DNA of 64,000 nucleotides, from positions 8,537,001 through 8,601,000 of the forward strand of contig CM027378.1 in the NCBI GenBank assembly GCA_015680905.1, in the 5' to 3' direction. Of the stretch, positions 12,199-24,100 are shown piece by piece. The position numbers were made by a program, and so were the translations under genes. The notes under the pieces were generated by a model. The model was not told where the DNA came from. It ran no database searches and was given only the letters and a program-made list of their open reading frames with translations. The stretch's first letter is position 1. Each line of letters begins with the position of its first letter. This DNA comes from Coptis chinensis. Its lineage: Eukaryota; Streptophyta; Magnoliopsida; Ranunculales; Ranunculaceae.

Positions 12199-15100
12199 TC
12201 AGTTCTCATTGAAAGGTGTCCGAGCTGCTCGACGAAACCAGGTGTTAAATGCAGACACCAAGTGTGGACAATCCTCCACATTGCGAGTGGAGAAAGTAAG
12301 GCATTGTGGTAGCAACTCCTGTGCCTCTGACATGGGCAGTGTTGAGATGATCTTCAGGAATGTCTCTTCCAACTCTTGGAAAAGTGTTGGATGACTAGGC
12401 AGTGCTGCCATCATCTTATTTCGACACACAATTAGCACTGGGAGCCAATCCTTTACAAGCTTCATCCTAACCTGTGTTTACCACGAAAAAAAATGTCATC
12501 TCTGCTCCTAACAATCCTGGTTTTATAATCGATTTCATGCAGCATAAGTATATATATTATAAAAAGTGTAGGACATACATAGTTGTATGGATATTCAGTC
12601 CGGCTAAGAGAGAACTATATTTAGTTTTAGCATTATACATGAAAGAACTATTTAATACATAATACTCATTGTCTCAGACCACGAGGATATGGAATACTAA
12701 TTCATCGATTAAGGAGAATCTTCCTAAGCCAATAGTGTGGGGAATATGGAACAAATGCAATCAATGAGTATTCGAAAATAAGCAGATGGAAGTCAACAAC
12801 ATGTTGGTGGACATCATGAGAGCTTTTGTATGATTGCTCTAAGGGGAGTAGGCAGTTTAAGAAAAAAGCTTTTGTATGATTGTATTCGAAAATACGCCTT
12901 GAGGTGTGACTTAAACCTTTTGGGAGGCTGATTAACCCAATATCCTAAAAAATTTAGTTTTTTCAATTTTGTTTGTTTGTTTGTTTTCCTTTACACAACC
13001 ACCCAAAATCTTTGTTCGAAGGACAAAATAACCTTATTCATAGGAAAAATGATTCAATTACAAAAATAATATCAAAATATCAAATTTTTCTGAACATTGA
13101 GGCGTAATTGAGGCTAAAATGTGTTTCTTTAAACCAAGAAATTGGGTTAGGAAGCCTGTTTTAGAAAAGTTTGCATTTAAAGGATTGAAGAATATTATTT
13201 TATAGATTTACTACTATTTATCTTTTTTAGATAGTGAAAACTACTTGTACAAGGGAAAAAATAGGATTTTCAGGCTTTGACTATAACTACCCACGTTTTG
13301 TGGAAGTGGACAATTTAGTTATGGAGTTTTATAACCGTTTTATTATCTCTTTTACCCTTAAATAACTACCAAATATTTTTACTAAAAATAAAGTAATAGA
13401 ACTCACTTATAACCACGTGGTTTGCATTTTAATATGGTATATCACAAACAAAAGCCATAAAAATTAAACCACCTACGTTATAAACTTAACACATTTTAAA
13501 ATGCATATGCACCCACATTATAAACTTGCTTACACATTTTAAAGTGCATATGCACAATGCATTTTAAATGCAGATACATTATGTATTTTATTATGATACG
13601 GGTTCCACCAACTACTATGAAATGCAATGAGTTGGTTTATGGTTTAGTGTCTAGAAGTTTAGAGTTTAGGTTTAGGACCTAGTTTACAGGGGTTAGGGGT
13701 TAGGGGTTAATGTCTTAAGGTTTAGGGTTTAGGCTTATGGCTTAGTTTGTAAGGGTTTAGGGTTTAGGCTTAGTGTCTAGTTTATAAGAATTTTGGGTTT
13801 AGTGTCCAGACGTGTAGGGTTTATGCTTAGGGTCTAGTGTCAAATGCCTCTACAATATAGGAGGCGTAACAATTTTTAAGTTTTTACACCATATGCATTT
13901 TAAAATGTAAAGTATGTTATTATAAGTGAATTCTCTCGACTATTTATTTTAAAATGTTGAGTTCAAATAACTTAATTATCGAGTTAAAATGCATTAAATA
14001 AATTGCATTTTAATATTTATAAAATTTTAAGAGATTATGGAAGAGGAAATCTCGTTATTTCCAGTAGTTGCAAATAAATAAAGAGGGTATTCTTATCCAT
14101 AACTTCCAAAAGTGGGTTGACATGTGTCGATTTTGGGTTTGGTCAAACTTGGATGTAAAAACTAAAAATATTATGTCTTTGGTTTTGGAGTCCAAACAAT
14201 TCTTTACGGACTCCCTTAAACCAATTTTCTGTTCTTTAAACCTTGGGAGTAGGTCTCCTTAGGGAACTTAGAGTTCAAGAATTCAGGCGTAATTGAGATA
14301 CTTTAGTTTTGTACATCACTTCTTGTATGTTGGATATTGGGTGGGGATGTATACAACTATCATTAGCAATCTTGCTACGAAAAAACTACTTTTGTAATTA
14401 TGGGAAAGAATGTACTTTTTATTGATAAAAAAAAGTAAGACCACAAGGAACAGTAGAACGACTTCTAACAAGTATATGATAGAACTGGTCAGCAGTTCCT
14501 CAGCATGACAAAACAGTTGGGAAAAATCAGTTCCACAATGATGCTATATATGTTGTATGTAAGGTAGATATATATCTAACAAAGGTACTTCATACATAAG
14601 GCATACACTAACATAAGTTCTATTTAACGACGCAAGATGTCAATGCATTGGTAATCTGCGCAGGCTGAGAAAGCCAACGAGTACAAGAAACAAGGTAAAC
14701 TAGTACAACCAACAAGCCCCAACAGTAAAAACCATCAATGCAAACCATCTAATTGGCTAGTCAGCAAACCATTTTATAACTAATCATTGGGAATTTTCTC
14801 CATTTCAGTTTGGTTCAAAGACACATCTCTTCAAAAAGCGGACAAGTGAACTCTTTTATTTTCCTCTTTCTTCTTCTTATTTTCTTTTTTCAAACAAAAC
14901 ATGGTACATGCAAAATTAATAGCTCTAATGATAGAAAAAGGGCGAATGAGAAATTTCATATGAATTTGATTCTCCAATAACAAAGATAAATTAGTGTTTT
15001 TAGGGCTCAAAACCAAAGTTCAGGGTTAGACAAGGTTTGGGAGATTTAAAAATAGAGTAAATAAGAGTTTGGTATTGCAGGCTCCAAATTGCTCATAACT

Positions 15101-18100
15101 AGGGATCACTCTATATGAGCTAAATGAGGAATCACAAAAACGTCCAAAATTCTTGCTTCGCACCTACCTATAGTTTTTTTTTTCTTTGATGAAGTAATCC
15201 TTGTTGGAATAAAAAAATATACATGGATAAAGATACACAAGGTGTTACATGAGCAGGAGGGAGGTCCTCATTTGCTGTACGACCTAATAAGTCAAACAAA
15301 AAACATCCCCAACTAAAGTTACAGTTCCCTTCGTTAATCCCTTAGCAACTCATCTTCTTCCCAATATGACATCTTTTCAATTAGTAATGAAGTCCTTGAA
15401 GGGATATCTATTCCTCTCTAACCAAGCTGCTGCCCAAAACCAAAGGAAATCCTGATGTAATAGGCTATTAGGATATTTATTTAATTTTTGTTTTTTATTT
15501 ATTATGGCCATGTTGGCCCAGTAATGAAAGCCCAACTAGTATTGTTTTAGGGTTAAAGGAGACTAGGGTTAGTATAAATAGAATAGGAGCCTCCTTTACA
15601 AGGGGTTCAGTTGTTATTCAGATTATTTTGAAAGATTATTAATTCATGAGTAAATTTTATTAAATAATTATTTTATTGAGTGAATTGTTACAAGATTATT
15701 CTTCTGCTAATCTTAGTTCACATCAAAATGGTATTCAGAGCCAATGATTTTTGGGCAAATTTTTTTTCTCTTCTATTAAAGTTTTGAACTTTTCTACAAC
15801 TAAGGTAAATAAAGCGAATTGGAAAGCTCCAGATGGCAAATATAAATGCTAGTATTGTCAATTTAATTGCTAAACAATAGAAAATGGAGAAATTTGATGC
15901 CTTGCTCGGCAATGGGTGCTTCCCCCGACTATCAGTCGTTCAAAGCACTGTATACCATTGAAGAATCCATCTATGAAGATGTTGCAAATTCAATGGGTAT
16001 TGTTCCACCCATGTTGTTTAACCAACATAAAGAACACGTCGTTGCTAAGAACAATGGTTTGGAAGAGGGTTGCCAATCTTCTTTTCCATGAGTCGATGTG
16101 TAATTCTGATTCCAACAGCCTAAGATATGGTGTTTCCCCTTTCCAAAGTAATCACTTTTATAGCCCTAGTTGCTATGAAAAAAATACCTAATGTTGATAG
16201 GGATGCTCTTGTAGTTTTTTTTTGTCCCTTCTAGCAACTGTCCAAGATGCGAGGAGTGTAGAGATTTTGAGGATTCATGTTGGGAACAAAAACCTCAATA
16301 AGGTATTACTGAGCAATATCTCTCTTTTTTAGATATTTTTGCAGAAAAAAAATATCATCATCCGCACAAAAACCCGAGGAATGGACAGTTTTTTCATTTC
16401 CCAGAAATAGTCCACACTCATCTTCAAATGCTTCCCAAAAGTTATTGGTCTTTGTATCAACTTTATTAGGAGATTTAATATAATAATCATCACTATGACA
16501 AAAGTCATGATGAACATCTCCAAAAATAGAGAAAAACTCATGTATTACCAATTCTTGCTCATCATCTTCTTGTTGGTTGGAAGTTCTCAAAACAACTTAA
16601 AATGTCATCCCAAGGCTTTATAGTATTTTCCACAAAGATATAAAAAAAAAAAAAAACGAATTGTAAGCTCGAGTTTTTTATCTTAAAAATCACTAAGGAG
16701 ATACTGCTCAGTAACACCTTGTTGAGGTTTTTGTTTCCAACATGAACAACTGAAACATAAAAATCTCCACATTACTTGCATCTTGGACAATCATTAGAAA
16801 GGACAAAAAAAAATCTACAAGAGCATCATTATCAGTTGATAAGGTATTTTTTTTATAGCAATTATCTATAAAAGTGACTACTTTGTAAAGGAGAAACACC
16901 ATCCATCCCTTAGGCTGTCGGAATCGGAATTGTACATACTCGTGGAAAAGAAGACCTGCAAACCCGCTTCCAAAACTATTACTCTTAGCAACAACACATT
17001 TTTTTATGTTGGTTAAACAACATGAGTGGAACAATGCCATTGAATATGCAACATCTTCACATATAGATTATTCTACTACAATACGATGGTATACAATGTT
17101 TTGAGCGACTAATGAAGGGGGCAACACCTATTGCCGTGAGCAAAGCATCAAATTTCGCCACTTGTTTCTGTTATTCAGCAATTAAATTGACAATACTAAA
17201 ATTTATATTCGCCAAATCTCCTTTTGCACTAGAGCTTTCAAATTTGCTTTCTTACCATAGTTGTAAAAAAGTTCAAAACTTTTTACAAAAGAAAAAAATT
17301 CGCCCAAAAATAATTGGCTTTGAATACCATTTTAATGCGAACTAAGATCGGTAGATTATTCACTCATGAATTAATTATCTTCCAAAATAATCTGAATAAC
17401 AACTGAACCCCTTGTAAATGAGACTCCTATTCCTTAGCCTCCTTTTAACCCTATACCCTATAACAATACTAGCTGGGCTTTCATTACTGGGCCCACAAGG
17501 CCATAATAAATAAAAAAACGAAAATTAAATAAATATCCTAACACACCTATTATATCAAATCCTTAACCTCCATACTTACTCTAAATGGAGAGACGTTCAT
17601 CCCAATGTGGAAGAGATTATTTACCTCCCAAAATCACACACCAACAAAAGAATTTGACCTTCAGCAGGATTTTAAGGTGTGTCATCTCTATTTGCTTTAT
17701 AGAAACAATAGAAACAATAGAAAGAATATGCCTACCTAGGGTTAGTAACTTTTATACAACTACTATAAGGAGTTAAAGAATGAAAGTTTCCCTATTTCCC
17801 AGTATACCATGCCTATCCTATCATACGTAATGTATCTTGGGTTTGTGGGAAATTTGACAGTCTAACCTCAAGAGTAAGGATTGGGAATTCTAAAGAGTGT
17901 AGTTGTTGCAATTGGGAAGAACAATCTATTATTTATTGCAAATAATTGTTTCTCCTTAATGAAGAAGTTAGAAGTTCATAGGAATCAGCTGCCACTAGCA
18001 TATACAAACTTTTTCTCCTTAACATCGTAGGTTCCAGGCAGCATTAACAATACCCTATGAAAAAGGTCGACGCTATGGCTTTGAGTTTCACCATTTAGCA

Positions 18101-21100
18101 TGGTAATAGGTTTTCATTCATTCCACGAAAAAACAAAAATTACGAAAGGGTAATCCCCACTTAGCAAGATACTAAGTTGCAAGATTATGCACACCCCAAA
18201 AAGAAGTACCCTTCAAGGTCACATTACAATGTTATCCCAATTACACACAATCTTAAAATCTTAAGGACTTCAATTTAAATGCTTCCTTGATCTTTTGTTC
18301 AAAAATTCTACAACTTCTTTCATTCCATATAACCCAAACAATTGCTCTAGGTGGGTAGGCGCACCACAATCCAACTTGACCTTGGCAGTAGAGAATATTT
18401 TATAATGTCCTCACCAAATGCATCCTTAATTCTAGTCGGCAGTGTCCAAGCCTTCTTGAACAAAGCAAAAAATACCTCTCACATCCTCTTCGCACAAGAA
18501 CACTGGATAAAAATATGATCCACATCCTCTCCAATCCCTCCAAGAGCATTTAGTATCAATGTTCATTCCTTTAGCAATCAGTTTTGTTTACGGTTTGAAC
18601 CCTCAGAAACGCAATCCAAGTGAAGAATGCCACCTTTAAAGGAATAGAAAACATCCAAACCCTCCTAAATAGAGAATCCGTTATAACCTATATTGGGGCT
18701 TCAACACTCTTCTCGCATGATTCTTGATGAGAGTATGAGACCCCATACATAGCTTTCACCGTGAATACTTTTCTTTTATTCTACCTCCAAAAGCACCCAT
18801 CTTCTTCCCCAAACTTATCCGCCTCTTGATATAGTACCCAACAAATTAAGAAAACTTGATACTCCCAATCATTTAGACTCCTCAAAGTAACTTCCCATTC
18901 CATCTCGTTCACACCTCTTCTAGCATAATCTCCTACCTTAGCATTTTTGTTCGCCACAAGATCATAGATAATGACATACCGCTCACAAAGTGGTCTCTCT
19001 CCTAGCCATGCATCATGACAAAAAGATATGGCCCGTAAAACCATATGGCCCCCAAGATTGCTTTGGTTTCCATTCCCCGTATTCTTGTTCTTCTCAATAT
19101 CTCCACAACCATTTTGCTAAGTAATGCTTCCACCATCATCATATCAACATTGACAACCCCTTAGCACTTTGGTGAGAACCTTATACATAAAATCCAATAT
19201 ACTAATAGGTGAAAAGTCTTTAATTCTCTTTGCTCTTTCAATCTTAGGAATAAGATTATTGAAAGTAAAGTTAAGGCGCTAATCCAAACACTTCCCCCTC
19301 CATTTGAAATTCATTTATCACTCTCATCACATATAATTTCATAATATCCCAGCACTTCTTGGAGAAAATCAAAAGAAATCCATTCCTCGAGAGCTGGGCA
19401 GTTAAATCGCTACTCGGTGGAGGTGCAAGTAGTGAGTAGGTCTACTCGGTCGGGGATTAATCGGGATTACTCGGGCGATTTTTTAAACCGCTACTCGGTG
19501 GAGGAGTGAGTAGGTCTACTTGGTCAGGGATTAATCGGGATTACTCGGGTGATTTTTTAAAACACTATATTTCTTTACAAATACATGTTACATATAAATT
19601 AACATTGAAATACCAATATGGTAACTGGTAATTGACCACTAGAATTTATATAAAATTTTGTGAACTTGTGCAACCAATATGGGATGAAGGAGAAGAAGGG
19701 CCATATCATCTGACTTCCTCTTCATTGAGGTGGTTGTGGCAGCAGTTGTTGTGGCAGCACTCGCAACAAAGGGCTCATTCGAAGCTCTCGAAGATGACAT
19801 CTCTAAATTTCAGAAAAAAAAATCAAAGAAATAAATCAGTTAACATATCACAGACTCACAGTAGATACCAAATAGTGTTTGGTGTGGTCAAACACTCGAA
19901 GCTCTCTTTTTGTTCTAAGCTCTCTGATTTTGTTTTTAATTAATCTGAGTGACCCAAATTATGACCACAGCTGCAATTAGAAACAATCCAGCTGTATATC
20001 TAAACACAGTCCAACCCATTTTCATAATTCATAACTAAACTTGGCATCAACAGTCCAACAGCTCTATATCTCTCTCCGTGATTTTTTTTTTTTTTATACA
20101 AGTGCATCAACAATTTCTTATTACAAGAAAAGGGACGTGATGAGAACTTGAGAAGTGAGGGGAAGTGAAGAGAGAACTTGAGAAGTGAGGAGAAGAAAAG
20201 GGACGTGATGACTGATGAGAACTTGAGAAGTGAGAAGTGAGAGAAGAAGAAGAAAAAAAAATGGAGAAGAAGAACTGTGCTAGCGTACCTGGAGAAGACG
20301 AACTGTGCTGGAGAAGATGAAGTGACGAACTGCTGGAGAAGACGAAGTGACGAAATAAAGTTTTTGATTTCGCGAGCCCTAAAGTTTTTGTTTTGGACCT
20401 TTGTTTTTCTGTTTCGCGGGCTTAAAAAAAAGGCCCGATTTCTCACTATTAACTCACCCGGGCCCGATTACTTATAAATTGAAATATCGGCCGATTTCTC
20501 AGCGATTTCTTGTCCCCGATCACTCATGGGGAGTAATAGGCTGAACGGGTCGGCTAGGCACCGAGTAGGGAGTACTCGGCGATTTTATAGCACAGCTCGA
20601 GAGTCTTGTCTCCATTTAAGTTCTTAATAGCTTCACACACTTCCCCCTCACTAATGTGATCCTCTAACATTGTTTTCTCCTCCAAAGATATTCGCTCAAG
20701 ATTAGATTGACACCCTCCAATCTACGTCCCCATTTATAAGGTTCAATGGGTTCTTCATAGAGTTTCTTATAATACCCCACTAATAACTTCTCGATCTTCA
20801 ATTAGAAGATTAGAACCCCATTAATATCTAACTTACCATGACTATTTCTCCCACATAATCTCCAAAATATTTCTCCTCCAAGATATTCGCTCAAGATTGA
20901 CACCTTTCAATCTAGGTCGCCATTTATAAGATTCTTCATAGAGCTTCTCATAATACCCCGCTACATGTGTGGCAATAACTTCTTAATCTTCGGCTAGAAC
21001 CCCATTAATATCTAACTTACTATGATTATCCATCTCCTTCTAGCGTTGGCAATCCTGTGAAAAGTATGACGTGTTCGTTTCTCCAACCTTCAATTTCACC

Positions 21101-24100
21101 TCCCTCAATATTTTCCCTGCATAATCTCCTCCAAGCATAGCGATACAATCAATCATTATTTTACTACCATTTTTTTTCAATTTCCTCCCCTGAAATCCCT
21201 ACTACCTCTTCTTTATGATATAACACTTTTAGTACCTCCAAAATCCTCCTTTATTTTTTGTTCCAAGTTCCCAAAACACTCTTCGTTCCAAATCTTTAAA
21301 CTTGCTTTAAGCTTGTTCAATATTTTCCAAATCACAAACCCGGCTGACCCTTCCACCTCAAAACTTCCCCACAATTATTTCATTTTTGGAATAAGAGTTT
21401 CCCCAAACCACATGATTTCAAACTTAAATGGTCTTGGTCCACCCTCTAAAACTTCACAATCAAGTAGAATTAGGCAATGATCCGAAATGGTTTTGGAATT
21501 GCAGACACAATGGATCTAAGAAACAACTCTTCCCGATCTGGAAAGATGAGAAATCTATCGAAGGATTGACAAGACTCCCTAAACCAAGTAAACCACTTCC
21601 CCACCATTAGGATATCAACTACACCATTGTTGTGCACAAACAATATGCCCATCCACCTTGTCTCTTGTAACCTTTCCGGCTTTCCCACATAAACCGAATT
21701 GCATTAAAATCACCACCAATGCACCACAGGCCTCCAAACCATTCTCTAACCTCCTCCAATTCCTTCCAAAAAGTTTCCTTGTGGTTGGGCCACACATTTG
21801 TCATCAACAACCACTCATCCTTACCTCTCATATGAGGAGAGATAAAGACAAAAACGTGTTCATTGACTTCATTCACATACCCTACCTCAAACACTTCCTC
21901 ATCCCACATTGATATAATACCACCGGACCTTCCATTAGCGGCTACAAAAAGAAACCCTACATAAAGGCCTAACAACTGGGTGCATTTTCATAAGCTTGGT
22001 ACTTCAGTCTTATTACCAACCTTTGACCAAGTACCACTGTACCAGTAGAAATTAACACTGTAGGAAATAAATTTTATTAGGAATCAGTGTTCACTTAGGG
22101 TAATATTGTCTGGTAATATTCCTTAACTATCATTAGGAAGTGCCAGTCTTTTCTCTTAATTGCAGGCCAAATGCCTGAAATACTAAGCAGCTTATCCTTC
22201 GATTGCTCAACGTAGTGTGTAACAGAAAAAGATGAATGATACTGTTTTCATGTGTGGGTTTGTGCATCGTCAGAATTGTTATAGAAATTCTTATTACCAC
22301 CCGCTTAGAAGTGAACAAAGAAAGTTGAGCAGGTAGAATGAACAATAATAATACACCGAGATCAAATTATTTGTATCTGCATCTTATGGAATAGGAAAGA
22401 AATTGGACTCCTTTTTTCCATGCCAAGCTTGTGACATCATACTGATCTCATTGAAGGTAAAGTTTCCTAAGCTAGACATGTTGGAAAAATCGAATGCATA
22501 TAAGCTCAAGGAGTTTGGGCATTGCTATCCAATCACCATGTTCTCAGCAACAGGGAGATTGGAAAAAAGAATCTAAAAGTCATCTTTAAGTGCATACTTC
22601 CTGCTTTAGAATGGTTTTGCAGTCTTCTTCATCCTCAAAAAAGCCTTTTTCCAAAACCCGAAAAAACCCTGTTCCTCAAGAAATAACGCGTAACCTAACC
22701 ATCTCCTAGGTGGAGTATGCCCCTACCAGTTGGTCTATCCTTCAGTTTTTCTACAACTGAATTCCATGAAAACCTAGGAACGGGGTGTTCTTCATAAGCT
22801 TGGTGTTCAATTTATACAATTTGACTAATTACCAATCTTACACCTAATACCAGTAGCAATTAAGTGATTAAGACTGTAAGAAAGAAATTTTATTAGGAAC
22901 CAGTGTTCACTTGGGGTGGTGATAGTGGCAATTTGTACAATACAAAGTAACATATCCTTAGCATAAAAAGATAAACAGGACACAATTTAACGATTAATAT
23001 TTTAAAATCAAATGCTCTGAACTACAGAGTCCATATAAAAATGACAACCATGCAGATAGCTGGATAATCAATAACATAACTAAAACGACTCCTACAATAA
23101 AGACAGGTAGTATAACTGCTACACTAAAGACAGGCAAGCATCTAAATATTCCCTATTTCCAAGTAAGTCTTACATGCTATTATATTCTTTCTATTTCTTT
23201 TTCCATTTTATTTTTATGACTTAACCCCACATTACTTCTTCAAAGACTAAACTCCCTGTTAGGTTATGTTTTGAGCACAAAACACCTCATTCTATTATAA
23301 ATCACATCATGAAACCCCAGTATTCCACACTTATTTTATTTTTTTTATTATTGAGGCTTACACCTCGAGCGCCTCTACGGCTCGCCTTAAGCCTTTTATG
23401 GGTTTAGCGCATTGAGGCATTTGTTGTTGTTCTTTCTTTTTGTTGTTTCTATTGTAAGGATACATCATCCTACTTTTTCTATGTTTCTATATAAAACACT
23501 AACCTCAAGAGTATGAATTGTGAATTATAACAAGTGCAGTTTTTGCAATTGAGAAGAAGATTACACATTTATACCATTCCTTAGACTGATTGTTCCTCCT
23601 GGTGAAGTGTATTTGACAGTGGATAATCTGAAGACTGAAGAGTATAGACATTCTAACAAGTGCAGCTGTTGCAATTGGGAAGAAGAATCTCCCGTCCACT
23701 TCAAATGTTTGTAACCCCTAATGAGAATTTGTAAGTCTATAGGAACCAGCAACCACTAGTATATAGAGACTCTGACTTGAACCATGACCTCCTAGGTTCT
23801 AGGCAGCATGAACAATCCCCTACGATAAAGATGGATGATATTGTTTTGGGTGTTAATTGTGAGAGTCTATGCGTCAATCACAATTGTGGTAGAAGTTCTT
23901 ATTAGAACCCGCTTAAAAGTAAACAAACAGAAGGTTGTGCTGCTATAATGAAAAAAGAAAATGCCATGATCATGCCTCAAGGAGTTTGAGCAATGCTATT
24001 TCTAGTTAACGTGTTCTCAGTAATAAGAATAAAGAAACTATCAATCATCTTGTCATTCATAGTTTTTTCTTTAGAATGGTTTGGAGTATCTTCATCCCCA

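Larger units (their letters stand above)
18253..21965 (-). mobile_element. L1-type LINE (endonuclease, partial RT, C-terminal part), truncated, deleted and interrupted
   Basis: On the minus strand the endonuclease region comes first (GRSGGIISMWDEE, FWKELEEVREWFGG, WCIGGDFNAIRF, about 21930-21640), then RT fingers near 19400-19160 (MYKVLTKVLRG). Then, within about 130 bp, comes the post-RT region (DAWLGERPL, about 18990) and the C-terminus (VWVIWNERSCRIFEQK, about 18330), with the stop at 18253. Roughly the whole RT palm, including the expected YADD-type motif, is missing, so there is an internal deletion. The 5' end is truncated inside the endonuclease. Frames are broken repeatedly. A 1,202-bp hAT element sits inside it. 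It lies in the BTB intron in the same orientation as the gene. Confidence 0.85.

Noticed and set aside
13630-13850. A true telomere or chromosome end
   Set aside because: The repeats are degenerate, short and lie inside a host-gene intron.
20000-20446. 148-codon minus-strand ORF
   Set aside because: Phe/Ser/Leu-rich low-complexity translation of GA-rich DNA inside the non-autonomous hAT, with no domain.
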